Source of the DNA: an uncultured bacterium
GTDB taxonomy: Bacteria > Bacillota > Clostridia > Peptostreptococcales > Anaerovoracaceae
Assembly (NCBI GenBank): GCA_905214195.1
Contig: CAJMLH010000005.1
Location: 4,794 to 68,793, forward strand
Length of the DNA stretch: 64,000 bases
Reading direction: 5' to 3'
Below are positions 37,333 through 45,974 of the stretch, piece after piece (positions within the stretch are counted from its first letter, which is position 1; each line of letters opens with the position of its first letter). A model generated the notes under the pieces. The model searched no databases. It was not told the DNA's origin and saw only the letters and a list, made by a program, of their open reading frames with translations. Made by a program: the position numbers and the translations under genes.

Positions 37333-37396
37333 AATGTACTTGAGTGTCCTTACATAGGACAAAATGGATGTATTTTATTTTTTGAGAGGTACTAAT

Positions 37397-37915
37397 ATGA
37401 GTGAAAAAGTATGTAACTGCAATTGTGCCGAAAACAGAAAGGAACAGTTTAAAGAACTGCAGCCTGTTTTAGACCAGTATGCAAAGGTGCCGGGTAGCTT
37501 GATAACTATCCTGCAAAAAGCTCAGGATATTTACGGTTATCTTTCCATAGATACCATAAATTACATATCCGATGCTACAGGTATCAAACCTGCTAAAATT
37601 TACGGTGTAGCCACTTTCTATGCACAGTTCAGATTGCAGCCTATAGGCAAATATCTTGTAATGCTTTGCCAGGGTACTGCATGTCATGTAAACGGTTCTG
37701 AAATGATAGAAGAAGCCGTATGTGAACACCTGAACATAAAAGACGGAGAAACTACAGAAGACGGACTCTTTACTCTTAACAATGTTGCTTGTCTGGGTTG
37801 TTGCTCACTGGCTCCTGTTATGATGATCAAGAGCGCTGACGGGGATGAAACTTACGGAAGCCTGACAAAGGACAAGGTTAAGCAGATCCTTGATGAAATA
37901 AGAGAAAGAGCATAG
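37397..37915 (+). CDS. nuoE: NuoE-like [2Fe-2S] subunit of a NAD(P)-linked redox complex
   Basis: A 172-residue thioredoxin-like [2Fe-2S] protein of the NuoE/HydC/HndA family. The four ligand cysteines are in CQGTACH (near 97-102) and CLGCCS (near 138-142). GIKPAKIYGVATFYAQF near 67 and the helical N-terminus (KVPGSLITILQKAQDIYGYL) are typical. An N-terminal CNCNC cluster of cysteines is unusual. The ATG at 37397 has GAGAGGT upstream. Together with the next two genes it forms an operon. It is not part of respiratory complex I, as no membrane subunits follow; the nuoE symbol describes homology only. Confidence 0.9.
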   Translation: MSEKVCNCNCAENRKEQFKELQPVLDQYAKVPGSLITILQKAQDIYGYLSIDTINYISDATGIKPAKIYGVATFYAQFRLQPIGKYLVMLCQGTACHVNGSEMIEEAVCEHLNIKDGETTEDGLFTLNNVACLGCCSLAPVMMIKSADGDETYGSLTKDKVKQILDEIRERA

Positions 37916-37927
37916 GAGGTAAGAAGC

Positions 37928-39676
37928 ATGAGAGTAGTAGTAGGACAAGGCAGCTGCGGTATAGCATCAGGCGCTAAAAAGACCGCTGCCGAATTTGAAA
38001 AACAGATTGCGGACAAAAACCTCGGCATAAATGTTGAGACTACAGGATGTGTAGGAACTTGCTATTTAGAACCTATCGTTGATGTATATGACGACGACGG
38101 TAAGATGACAAGATATGTCAAAGTACAGCCTGCCGATGTAGAAGAAATAGTTGAAAGCCATCTGATAAACAAGACAGTTGCGGAAGACAAGTCCATTTCA
38201 AAAGAAGATGAACAGTTCGTAGCTAAGCAGCAGAGAGTAGTTTTGAGAAACTGCGGAGTTATAAATCCGGAAGATATTAACGACTACATCGCTGTAGACG
38301 GATATAAGGCAATTGAAAAGGTTCTTACATCCATGAAGCCTGAAGATGTAATAGAAGAAATTAAGGTTTCCGGCCTCAGAGGAAGAGGTGGTGCGGGATT
38401 CCCGACTTGGTTCAAATGGAATGCCGCAAAGCAGAGTCCCGGAACTGAAAAATATCTGGTATGTAATGCCGACGAAGGAGACCCGGGTGCTTTCATGGAC
38501 CGTTCCGTTCTTGAAGGAGACCCTCATTCTCTAATCGAAGGTATGATAATCGGCGGATACGCAATGGGAGCTTCTCAGGGCGTTATATACTGCCGTGCCG
38601 AATATCCTCTTGCTATCAAGAGACTTGAAATAGCTATGGCTCAAGCAAGAGAAAAAGGATATCTGGGAAAAAATATATTCAACAGCGGATTTGATTTTGA
38701 TATCTATATCAAGGCAGGTGCAGGAGCATTCGTATGCGGTGAAGAAACTGCTCTTATCGCTTCACTTGAGGGTGAAAGAGGTATGCCGAGACTTAAACCT
38801 CCTTTCCCTGCTGCAAAAGGATTCTGGCAGAAGCCTACAGATATCAACAATGTTGAAACACTGGCAAATGTACCTTGGATCATATATAACGGCGGTGAAG
38901 CTTTCGGTTCAATGGGAACTGAAAAGAGTAAGGGTACAAAAGTATTCGCTTTAGCAGGTAAGATTAAGAAAGGCGGACTTGTTGAAGTTCCGATGGGTCT
39001 TACTCTTAAAGATGTAATCTTCGGTATCGGCGGCGGTATTAAGAATGACAGAAAATTCAAAGCCGTACAGATGGGAGGACCTTCCGGCGGATGTATTCCG
39101 GCAGAACTTATAGATACTCCTGTAACTTATGAAGATATAAATAAGACAGGCGCCATCGTAGGTTCCGGCGGTATGATAGTTATGGACGAAGACACTTGCA
39201 TGGTAGACATGGCAAGATACTTCCTCAACTTTACTCGTGATGAATCATGCGGTAAATGTAACTACTGCCGTATAGGTACCAAGAGAATGCTTGAGATATT
39301 AGAAAGAATAACAAGAGGAGAAGGACAGGACGGCGACATAGAAAAGCTTGAAGAACTGGCTATGAAAATAAAAGACGGTTCTCTCTGCGGTCTGGGACAG
39401 ACTGCTCCTAACCCTGTTCTGACTACTCTGAAATACTTCAGAAACGAATATGAAGACCATATCTACAATCATAAGTGTACTGCCGGTTCATGTAAAGCCC
39501 TGGTTACTTACACCATCACAGATAAGTGTACAGGATGTACAGCTTGTTCCAGAAAGTGCCCTGTAGGCGCAATTACAGGAACAGTAAAGAATCAGCATGT
39601 AATCGACAAAGATAAGTGTATCAAGTGCGGTAAGTGTCTTGAAACATGTAGATTTGGCGCAATAGAAAAGAAATAG
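37928..39676 (+). CDS. nuoF: NuoF-like FMN/NADH-binding subunit with ferredoxin domains
   Basis: A 582-residue flavoprotein of the HydB/HndC/NuoF type. A thioredoxin-like [2Fe-2S] domain is N-terminal (GQGSCGIASGAKK, TGCVGTCYLEPIV). The NADH- and FMN-binding core has GLRGRGGAGFPTWFKW near 150 and CNADEGDPGAFMDR near 180. SLBB then leads to the [4Fe-4S] site ESCGKCNYCRIGT near 439. Two C-terminal [4Fe-4S] ferredoxin motifs (CTGCTACSRKCP near 533; CIKCGKCLETC near 563) are the extra module found in bifurcating hydrogenases and transhydrogenases. It probably takes electrons from, or gives them to, NAD and passes them to ferredoxin. Confidence 0.92.
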   Translation: MRVVVGQGSCGIASGAKKTAAEFEKQIADKNLGINVETTGCVGTCYLEPIVDVYDDDGKMTRYVKVQPADVEEIVESHLINKTVAEDKSISKEDEQFVAKQQRVVLRNCGVINPEDINDYIAVDGYKAIEKVLTSMKPEDVIEEIKVSGLRGRGGAGFPTWFKWNAAKQSPGTEKYLVCNADEGDPGAFMDRSVLEGDPHSLIEGMIIGGYAMGASQGVIYCRAEYPLAIKRLEIAMAQAREKGYLGKNIFNSGFDFDIYIKAGAGAFVCGEETALIASLEGERGMPRLKPPFPAAKGFWQKPTDINNVETLANVPWIIYNGGEAFGSMGTEKSKGTKVFALAGKIKKGGLVEVPMGLTLKDVIFGIGGGIKNDRKFKAVQMGGPSGGCIPAELIDTPVTYEDINKTGAIVGSGGMIVMDEDTCMVDMARYFLNFTRDESCGKCNYCRIGTKRMLEILERITRGEGQDGDIEKLEELAMKIKDGSLCGLGQTAPNPVLTTLKYFRNEYEDHIYNHKCTAGSCKALVTYTITDKCTGCTACSRKCPVGAITGTVKNQHVIDKDKCIKCGKCLETCRFGAIEKK

Positions 39677-39692
39677 GGGAGGAGGAAAAAAT

Positions 39693-42600
39693 ATGAACAA
39701 GTTCAGACTTAATATAAACGGCAAAGAAGTAACAGGCGTTGCCGGTCAGACCATTCTGGAAGTTGCAAGAGAAAACGACATTTTTATTCCTACTCTGTGC
39801 TATGACGAAAGAACCAAAATTTACGGTTCCTGCGGACTGTGTATGTGCGAAGTTGAAGGAAATCCTAAACTTTGCAAAGCTTGTGCAACAGAAATCGCAC
39901 CGGGAATGGTTATCAGAACAAATACAGAAAGAGTAATCGAGTCCAGAAAAACCAATCTGGAACTGCTTCTTTCAAATCATACGGGAGATTGCAGACCTCC
40001 TTGCGTACTGGCTTGTCCGGGACAGACAGACTGTCAGGGATATGTTGGATTGATTGCCAACGGAGAATACGAAAAAGCTTTAGAATTGATAAAGGATAAA
40101 ATTCCGCTTCCTGCATCACTGGGAAGAGTTTGTCCTCATCCATGTGAAGAAGCATGCAGAAGAGGTCTTGTAGACGAACCTGTTTCAATTCAGCAGCTCA
40201 AGAGATTTGCAGCAGATGTGGACCTTGAGGGAGATGTATTTGTTCCTGAATGTGAAGAAGCAACAGGCAAGAGCGTTGCTGTCATCGGCGGCGGTCCTAT
40301 GGGATTATCAGCTGCTTACTTCTTAAGACAGATGGGACATGATGTTACTATATTTGAATCAATGCCTAATGCAGGAGGTATGCTCAGATACGGAATTCCT
40401 GAATACAGACTTCCTAAAGCTGTTTTAGATGAAGAAATTGCAACTATCGAAAGCATGGGTGTTGAAATAATCACCAATACTAAAGTAGGGGCAGACATAC
40501 CTTTTGAAACTATCAGAAGCGATTACGACGCTGTTCTCCTTGGTATCGGAGCTTGGGTATCCACAGGTGTGGGATGCAAGGGTGAAGATGCAGAAGGCGT
40601 TATCGGCGGTATTGATTTCCTCAGAAGAGTAGTAAGAAATGAAGAAATCGGAATGGGCAAAAAAGTTGCCATAGTCGGCGGAGGAAACACCGCTATGGAC
40701 GCATGCAGAACTGCTGTAAGACTGGGTGCAGACAAGGTTTACAACATCTACAGAAGAACTAAGGATGAAATGCCTGCCGACATGGTGGAAATCGAAGAAG
40801 CCGAGGAAGAAGGCGTAATCTTCAAAAACCTTACAAATCCTATAGAAGTAATCAAAGATGAAAACGGTCATGTAAAACAAGTTGTTCTTCAAGTTATGGA
40901 GCTTGGCGAACCTGATGCCTCCGGCAGAAGAAAACCTGTTCCTGTTGAAGGAAAAACTGAAACTCTTGACATAGATACCATGATTCTTGCCATAGGTCAG
41001 GCAGTAGACGCTACAATGTTTGACTGCGATAAGACAAGAAAGAATGCTATAGCATATGACCCTGACACATTTATGACCAGCATTCCGGGTGTATTTGCAG
41101 GCGGAGACTGCGGTAATGATAAAATTTCAATTGCTATCGAAGCTATCTCTGATGCAAGAAAAGCAGCTGACAGCATAGACGCATACCTTTACGGAGAAAT
41201 TCTCAAATACGAAAAGCCTTATGTAGTAGAAAGAGATGATATTACAGAAAAGACTTTTGAAGACAGAGAAAGAATGTGCAGACCTGAAATCCCGCAGCTT
41301 TCTCCTGAAGAAAGAAAAGATAATTTCAGCGAAGTTATTCCTTGCGGATTCACAGAAGAACAGGCTGTTGCAGAAGCCTCAAGATGTCTTGAATGCGGAT
41401 GCCACGACTACTTTGAATGTAAACTGATTGATTTTGCAAACCAGTATGATGTTCATCCTGAAAGATTCGCAGGCGAAAAGAATGCTATAGAATTTGAAGA
41501 TAATCATCCGTTCATCGTTCGTGACCCTAACAAGTGTATACTCTGCGGACTTTGCGTAAGAGTCTGCGACGAAGTTATGGGAGTAGGTGCTTTAGGTCTT
41601 GTACACAGAGGTTTCGATACTGTAGTTAAGCCTAATATGGAAAAACCTCTTATCGAATCGGGATGTATATCCTGCGGTCAGTGCGTAAGCGTATGTCCTA
41701 CAGGAGCTCTTCAGGAAAGAACTACAATGATAAAGGAAACTCCTGTGGAAACAGAAGTAACCGATACAACATGCTCTTACTGTTCAGTAGGATGCAGCCT
41801 CAAGCTGGAATCATGCGGAGATATGCTTATCAAGGCTAACCCTGACAAAGAAGGTGCAGTAAATAAAGGTCTCATTTGCGGTAAGGGTAAGTGGGGATTT
41901 GACTGCTCAATGTTAGAAGATAAACTTGAAGATCCGCTTGTTAAGGAAGACGGAAACTTCAGAGAAGCTGATTATCATGAGGTACTCGTTCTGATTGCCA
42001 AGAGATGTCAGTCCATCGCTGCCAAATACGGAAAAGACTCCGTTGCTGTAGCGGTTTCCGACAGATACACAAACGAAGAAGCTTACGCTGTTAAGATGAT
42101 GGCGGAAGCTATGGGAGCAAAGGTTCTCTGTATGAACAACAGAGAAAGCGGTCTCAAGGCTGTAACAGGTCTTGACGCTTCACCTAACACTATAGATGAA
42201 CTGCTTTCAACCAACTTAATTCTTAAAGTAGGCTTTGAAGATGCAAAATCAAGAGTAATAGCGCTCAAGATTAAGCAGGCAGAAGAAGCAGGAGCTAAAG
42301 TAGTAACTCTTTGCAACGGTGAAAACAGCCTCGGTTTCCTCAAAGAAATCGCAAAAGCTATTATAGACAGCGGAAAGGCTAAGAAAGTTTCAGGATACGA
42401 CGAATTTGCAGCATCTCTTGACAATGTTAAGGTAAGCGATGAAGCTAAGGCTATCGCAGACCAGTATCTGGCAGCCAAAAAGGCTATGATAGTTTACCAG
42501 CAGAACTTCCTGACTGTAGACGGCGCTAAATTAGTTGCAGATATCGCAATGCTTTCCGGTCATATCGGAACTCCAAGAGACGGTATACTGCAAGTTAAGG

Positions 42601-43154
42601 CAAAGAACAATTCACAAGGTCTCATCGACATGGGAATCACCGCAGGCAGTGAAGCTCTTGAAGGAGTCAAGGCTCTCGTAGTATTCGGTGAAAACGCAGA
42701 CATCGACACTGAGTCTCTTGAATTCTTAGCAGTATGTGATACTCACATGACTGAACTTGGTGCTAAGGCTAATGTAGTAATTCCGGGAACAGGTTTTGCT
42801 TCAGTTAACGGTACTTTCACCAATACAGAAAGAAGAATGCAGCTTGTACAGGCAGCTATCGACGAAGATATCCTGTTCAGCAACTGGGAAGTTGCAGCTG
42901 AAATCGCTCATATATTTGAAGTTGATTTTGCATGGGACGGAACAGACGACATATCTGACGAAATGTGCGACACTGTAGACGCATATAAATATGCTCAGAT
43001 AGGTGAAGTTTTGGGCGGAGTGCTCAAACCTTCAGAAGATGCTGCATTAGTTGCAGTAGCTGATGGTTCTGTAGTAGACGAACTACCTTGCACAGACAGC
43101 CTGATGCAGGTTATCTCAATGAGATTGCCTAAACCGGCTAATCCAACAGCATAA
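39693..43154 (+). CDS. NuoG/GltD hybrid, large subunit of a probable Stn-type electron-bifurcating transhydrogenase
   Basis: A 1153-residue modular protein. Domains: [2Fe-2S] ferredoxin (1-80; C36, C47, C50, C64); His-Cys3-type [4Fe-4S] site (SNHTGDCRPPC, near 94-104); GltD/NfnB-like NADPH-flavin module (about 105-570) with FAD motif AVIGGGPMGLSAAY (197) and pyridine nucleotide motif AIVGGGNTAMDA (326); two [4Fe-4S] motifs (615-625, 658-668); a fourth-type site CSYCSVGC (694); and a molybdopterin-oxidoreductase-like remainder to 1153. That last part lacks the catalytic Cys/Sec motif of formate dehydrogenases (NNRESGLKAV stands near its place), as in NuoG. With the NuoE- and NuoF-like subunits this matches the Sporomusa-type Nfn (Stn), which links NADH, NADPH and ferredoxin. 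A formate dehydrogenase label would be misleading. Confidence 0.85.
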   Translation: MNKFRLNINGKEVTGVAGQTILEVARENDIFIPTLCYDERTKIYGSCGLCMCEVEGNPKLCKACATEIAPGMVIRTNTERVIESRKTNLELLLSNHTGDCRPPCVLACPGQTDCQGYVGLIANGEYEKALELIKDKIPLPASLGRVCPHPCEEACRRGLVDEPVSIQQLKRFAADVDLEGDVFVPECEEATGKSVAVIGGGPMGLSAAYFLRQMGHDVTIFESMPNAGGMLRYGIPEYRLPKAVLDEEIATIESMGVEIITNTKVGADIPFETIRSDYDAVLLGIGAWVSTGVGCKGEDAEGVIGGIDFLRRVVRNEEIGMGKKVAIVGGGNTAMDACRTAVRLGADKVYNIYRRTKDEMPADMVEIEEAEEEGVIFKNLTNPIEVIKDENGHVKQVVLQVMELGEPDASGRRKPVPVEGKTETLDIDTMILAIGQAVDATMFDCDKTRKNAIAYDPDTFMTSIPGVFAGGDCGNDKISIAIEAISDARKAADSIDAYLYGEILKYEKPYVVERDDITEKTFEDRERMCRPEIPQLSPEERKDNFSEVIPCGFTEEQAVAEASRCLECGCHDYFECKLIDFANQYDVHPERFAGEKNAIEFEDNHPFIVRDPNKCILCGLCVRVCDEVMGVGALGLVHRGFDTVVKPNMEKPLIESGCISCGQCVSVCPTGALQERTTMIKETPVETEVTDTTCSYCSVGCSLKLESCGDMLIKANPDKEGAVNKGLICGKGKWGFDCSMLEDKLEDPLVKEDGNFREADYHEVLVLIAKRCQSIAAKYGKDSVAVAVSDRYTNEEAYAVKMMAEAMGAKVLCMNNRESGLKAVTGLDASPNTIDELLSTNLILKVGFEDAKSRVIALKIKQAEEAGAKVVTLCNGENSLGFLKEIAKAIIDSGKAKKVSGYDEFAASLDNVKVSDEAKAIADQYLAAKKAMIVYQQNFLTVDGAKLVADIAMLSGHIGTPRDGILQVKAKNNSQGLIDMGITAGSEALEGVKALVVFGENADIDTESLEFLAVCDTHMTELGAKANVVIPGTGFASVNGTFTNTERRMQLVQAAIDEDILFSNWEVAAEIAHIFEVDFAWDGTDDISDEMCDTVDAYKYAQIGEVLGGVLKPSEDAALVAVADGSVVDELPCTDSLMQVISMRLPKPANPTA

Positions 43155-43172
43155 ATTTTAAAAACACATATA

Positions 43173-43203
43173 AAGCGCCTCTTATCTACAGGAGGCGCTT
43201 TTA
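43173..43203 (+). terminator. rho-independent terminator after the redox operon
   Basis: AAGCGCCTC (43173-43181) pairs with GAGGCGCTT (43192-43200), followed by TT and an AT-rich tail, 18 bases after the stop codon. Confidence 0.9.
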
Positions 43204-43240
43204 TCTATTTAATTATACAAGGTGAGAAAGGAAGCGTATT

Positions 43241-43810
43241 ATGAAGCCGAGAAATTTATTGGATATACTTGCTGTAGCCGAAAGACTTAAGGATACTCTG
43301 CGCCATTGTTATACATCTAAAGGAAGACACGAAAGCGTCGCCGAGCATAGCTGGATGATGACTTTAATGGCTTTTTTCATGAGAGACCAATTTCCCGAAG
43401 CCGATATGGATAAAGTAATACGAATGTGTATTATACACGATTTGGGAGAGTGCTTCACAGGCGACATACCAACCTTTGACAAAAATAAAGAGGACGAAAA
43501 AACAGAAGAACAGCTTCTTAAACAGTGGGTAGATTCTCTTCCGGAAGAATACAGCCAAGAGTTAAGACAGCTTTACAGCGAAATGGAGCTTAGGGAAAGC
43601 AGAGAAGCCAAGATATACAAAGCCATAGACTCTCTGGAGGCTCTTATACAGCATAACTTTTCGGATATTTCAACATGGATTCCAAAAGAATACAGCCTCA
43701 ATATGACTTATGCCGATGACAAGGTGGAATTTTCAGATTATCTCAAGGAGCTTCGCAGCGAAATAAGAGAGGATACAATCTTAAAGATAGAGGAGGAAAA
43801 AGAAAGATAA
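43241..43810 (+). CDS. HD-domain hydrolase, YfbR/HDDC2-like
   Basis: A 189-residue HD protein. Metal-binding positions are visible in SVAEHSWMM near residue 30 (His), IIHDLGECFTGDIPTFDKN near 66-84 (HD pair) and the helix with KAIDSLEALIQHN near 127. This pattern belongs to the 5'-deoxynucleotidase YfbR/HDDC2 group, which removes phosphate from dNMPs; the exact substrate is not certain. It lies between a terminator upstream and a promoter downstream, so it is likely transcribed alone or by read-through. GGAAGC-type spacing with GAGAAAGGAAG gives the ribosome site. Confidence 0.82.
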   Translation: MKPRNLLDILAVAERLKDTLRHCYTSKGRHESVAEHSWMMTLMAFFMRDQFPEADMDKVIRMCIIHDLGECFTGDIPTFDKNKEDEKTEEQLLKQWVDSLPEEYSQELRQLYSEMELRESREAKIYKAIDSLEALIQHNFSDISTWIPKEYSLNMTYADDKVEFSDYLKELRSEIREDTILKIEEEKER

Positions 43811-43827
43811 ATTTTTATCAATTTAGC

Positions 43828-43856
43828 TTGACTTAATATAAAATTTTACATATAGT
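43828..43856 (+). promoter_or_regulatory. promoter for the ABC transporter operon
   Basis: TTGACT (43828-43833) and TATAGT (43851-43856) have a 17-base spacer. The start point would be near 43863, giving a leader of about 185 bases before the first lipoprotein gene. The leader contains an ACACT/AGTGT hairpin (43880-43893) and a 30-codon open frame. Confidence 0.65.
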
Positions 43857-43897
43857 TATATTAAAGATATTGTTAGAAACACTTAAGAGTGTATGAT

Positions 43898-43990
43898 ATG
43901 AGGGTAATTATAATAACTTACTATACAAAAATTCCGGCAATATGCTTATTACTAATTATTGTCATAGACTTATACAACTTCCTATATTAA
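43898..43990 (+). CDS. possible 30-residue leader peptide or small membrane protein
   Basis: An ATG with AAGAG eight bases upstream opens a 30-codon frame ending in TAA at 43988-43990. The product is strongly hydrophobic in its second half (IPAICLLLIIVIDLY), like a single membrane span. It lies in the leader between the promoter and the first gene of the ABC operon. The ribosome site is weak and the frame short, so it may be chance. Confidence 0.25.
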   Translation: MRVIIITYYTKIPAICLLLIIVIDLYNFLY

Positions 43991-44030
43991 AAAACTCATG
44001 AAAATAACACCTTGAATTACAGAAAGAGTT

Positions 44031-44061
44031 ACAAAAGGAGACGGCCAATGACTACCAATAA
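44031..44061 (+). repeat. 31-bp direct repeat, copy 1
   Basis: This segment covers the ribosome site (AAAAGGAG) and the first codons (MTTNK) of the lipoprotein gene at 44048. It is identical, base for base, to 45112-45142 at the start of the permease gene. The two copies are 1081 bases apart and enclose the lipoprotein gene. Confidence 0.95.
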
Positions 44062-45106
44062 AAAGATGGCAGTACTCATTTTCTTAATGTTTATTTTGCT
44101 GGCAACAGTAGGATGTGCCACTAAGACAGAGTCGGATAAAATCCATGAAATAAGTCTCCCCAATGAGGATATTGTGGTAATGCAGATGAAATTCGATGAA
44201 AATCAAAGGCTTTTGATAGCCGGCTTTGAAAGAAACGAAGACAACTCAGCAGTCACGGCATCTGTTTGGAGAACGGATAATCATGGGGAATCATGGGAAT
44301 CTCTCTATGAAAAGGCATTCCACTCTGAAAAACCCGGAGAGACTTTAGTAGATACAGAGGTGTATTTTACCGACGACGGTTTGCTGATGAGTGAAGTAAC
44401 TTTTACCTTGGAAAATATCTCTGATATGTCCAGAAAGATGTATTATGTAAAAAGCTTTGAAACGGGAGATACTGAGGAGATATTAACCTCAATAAATGTT
44501 AATTCTGTAAGCGATATTAAATTTATCTCAGAAGAAGCAGTATATGCACTTGACTATAGAAGCAGAGATTTTCTGAAAATAAATATTTTGACAGAAGAGG
44601 TAGAAAAGATTGAGCTGCCGCAAATTAAAAGCATAATATATGATTTTTATAACGACACCTGTGTACATTTTGCATATTATATCGACGAAGAATATTTGAA
44701 CGAACAAGAACTTCAAGCCGAAAACATAGATTCCGATGATACGAAAGAAATTTATGAAAATTGTACGGCGGGAATCAGATACGATCTTCAAAAAGAGCAG
44801 ATAGTTAACTCTCCTGTAATGAAAGATTTTGGCACATATATGTTCATTAAAAATGCTGAGACAGACTATGAACACAGTATATCTTTGGCTGCGGCATCGG
44901 AAGAAGATAAGTACTACTTTTTATACGATGAGGGTCTTTTTAAATTTGATGAAAACGGAGAAAGCCTGCTCTATAAAGATGATCAATGGAAAAAAAGATA
45001 TGGTGAGTTGGAAATTCTGTACATAGATGATAACGATATATATATACAAGCTTTTGAAAAGAAGGGGAATTCCCGGAACCACCTTTTTAAAATAAGTATA
45101 GCATAG
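44048..45106 (+). CDS. lipoprotein with Asp-box-like motif, paralogue of 48160-49230
   Basis: A 352-residue predicted lipoprotein: signal peptide MTTNKKMAVLIFLMFILLAT with lipobox ATVGC, cysteine near residue 23. I do not recognise a named family. The segment RTDNHGESWESLY (near 78) resembles the Asp-box of sialidase-type beta-propellers, and the remainder reads as many short beta strands with a YDEGLFKFDENGESLLY repeat near the end. The protein aligns along its length with the second lipoprotein of this operon (shared GIRYD, KYY/RYY and C-terminal LFK motifs). The gene is notably AT-rich (about 19 of 60 G+C at 44521-44580). Its first 14 bases and ribosome site are an exact copy of the next gene's start. 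Confidence 0.85.
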   Translation: MTTNKKMAVLIFLMFILLATVGCATKTESDKIHEISLPNEDIVVMQMKFDENQRLLIAGFERNEDNSAVTASVWRTDNHGESWESLYEKAFHSEKPGETLVDTEVYFTDDGLLMSEVTFTLENISDMSRKMYYVKSFETGDTEEILTSINVNSVSDIKFISEEAVYALDYRSRDFLKINILTEEVEKIELPQIKSIIYDFYNDTCVHFAYYIDEEYLNEQELQAENIDSDDTKEIYENCTAGIRYDLQKEQIVNSPVMKDFGTYMFIKNAETDYEHSISLAAASEEDKYYFLYDEGLFKFDENGESLLYKDDQWKKRYGELEILYIDDNDIYIQAFEKKGNSRNHLFKISIA

Positions 45107-45111
45107 AATTA

Positions 45112-45142
45112 ACAAAAGGAGACGGCCAATGACTACCAATAA
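45112..45142 (+). repeat. 31-bp direct repeat, copy 2
   Basis: Identical to 44031-44061. It covers the ribosome site and first five codons of the permease gene at 45129. Recombination with copy 1 would delete the lipoprotein gene exactly and leave the permease start unchanged. Confidence 0.95.
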
Positions 45143-45974
45143 GACGGCAAAATATTTTATAGCGGCAAGCCTCATAGGAACCGGTGTTTTTCTACTGCTT
45201 CCGTATGCTTATGTCGTCGTAAACTCCTTTATAAAAACGGGAAGCGGCAGCTTTGCGGGCCTTGATAATTATACAGCGGTTCTTAGCAGTGAGGCTTTTA
45301 TGACCGCCATGGGCAACACGGCGCTATTCATGGCAGTCAGCGTACCAGTCATTCTTGTACTGTCACTCCTGATTTCAGTATACATCTATGAGAATCCGCG
45401 TCTGGCAGGCTGCCTAAAAACAAGTTTTCTGATTCCTATGGCTATCCCTGTCACTTCCATAGTCCTGATGTGGCGGTTTCTGTTCGACGATAACGGCATA
45501 ATAAACGGTATTCTCAATGGCTGCGGTATGGATACGGTAAACTGGATGAACACCGAAGCGGCTTTCTGGATATTGGTTCTCAGCTATGTCTGGAAAAACC
45601 TTGGGTACAACATAATCCTATGGCTGGCTGCTCTTTCGGCCATAGATCCCGGCATAGGCGAGGCAGCCAGAATAGACGGAGCCGGCGGATGGCAGCGGCT
45701 GACGAGAGTAACATTACCTGCCGCTAAAAACGGAGCTTTCGTCATAATCGTGCTGGCGGCGCTTAGCTCTTTCAAGGTGTTCAGAGAAGCATATCTCGTG
45801 GCAGGAGAATATCCTCACGACAGCATTTACATGGTACAGCACATATTCAACAACTGGTTCAGAAACCTCGAAATAGATAAGCTGGCAGCAGGAGCGGTGA
45901 TAAATTCGCTTATCTTGATTGTTCTCGTGTTGCTTTTGCAAAGATTTTGGGAAAGGCAGGGTGATGACAGGTGA
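45129..45974 (+). CDS. carbohydrate ABC transporter permease, MalF/UgpA type
   Basis: A 281-residue inner-membrane permease with six predicted spans. The binding-protein-dependent transport motif that contacts the ATPase is EAARIDGAGGWQRLTRVTLP near residue 177 (EAA loop). FLIPMAIPVTSIVLMWRFLFDDNGIIN-like sequence near 100 and AYLVAGEYPHDSIYM near 223 place it in the CUT1 sugar family. The gene is clearly richer in G+C than its upstream neighbour (36 of 60 at 45661-45720). Its stop overlaps the start (GTGA) of the second permease gene, so the two are coupled. Confidence 0.92.
   Translation: MTTNKTAKYFIAASLIGTGVFLLLPYAYVVVNSFIKTGSGSFAGLDNYTAVLSSEAFMTAMGNTALFMAVSVPVILVLSLLISVYIYENPRLAGCLKTSFLIPMAIPVTSIVLMWRFLFDDNGIINGILNGCGMDTVNWMNTEAAFWILVLSYVWKNLGYNIILWLAALSAIDPGIGEAARIDGAGGWQRLTRVTLPAAKNGAFVIIVLAALSSFKVFREAYLVAGEYPHDSIYMVQHIFNNWFRNLEIDKLAAGAVINSLILIVLVLLLQRFWERQGDDR

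Noticed and set aside
41757..43154. Formate dehydrogenase catalytic subunit
   Set aside because: The molybdopterin-like region lacks the Cys/Sec active-site motif and is attached to NuoG/GltD modules, so a transhydrogenase-type subunit is more likely.
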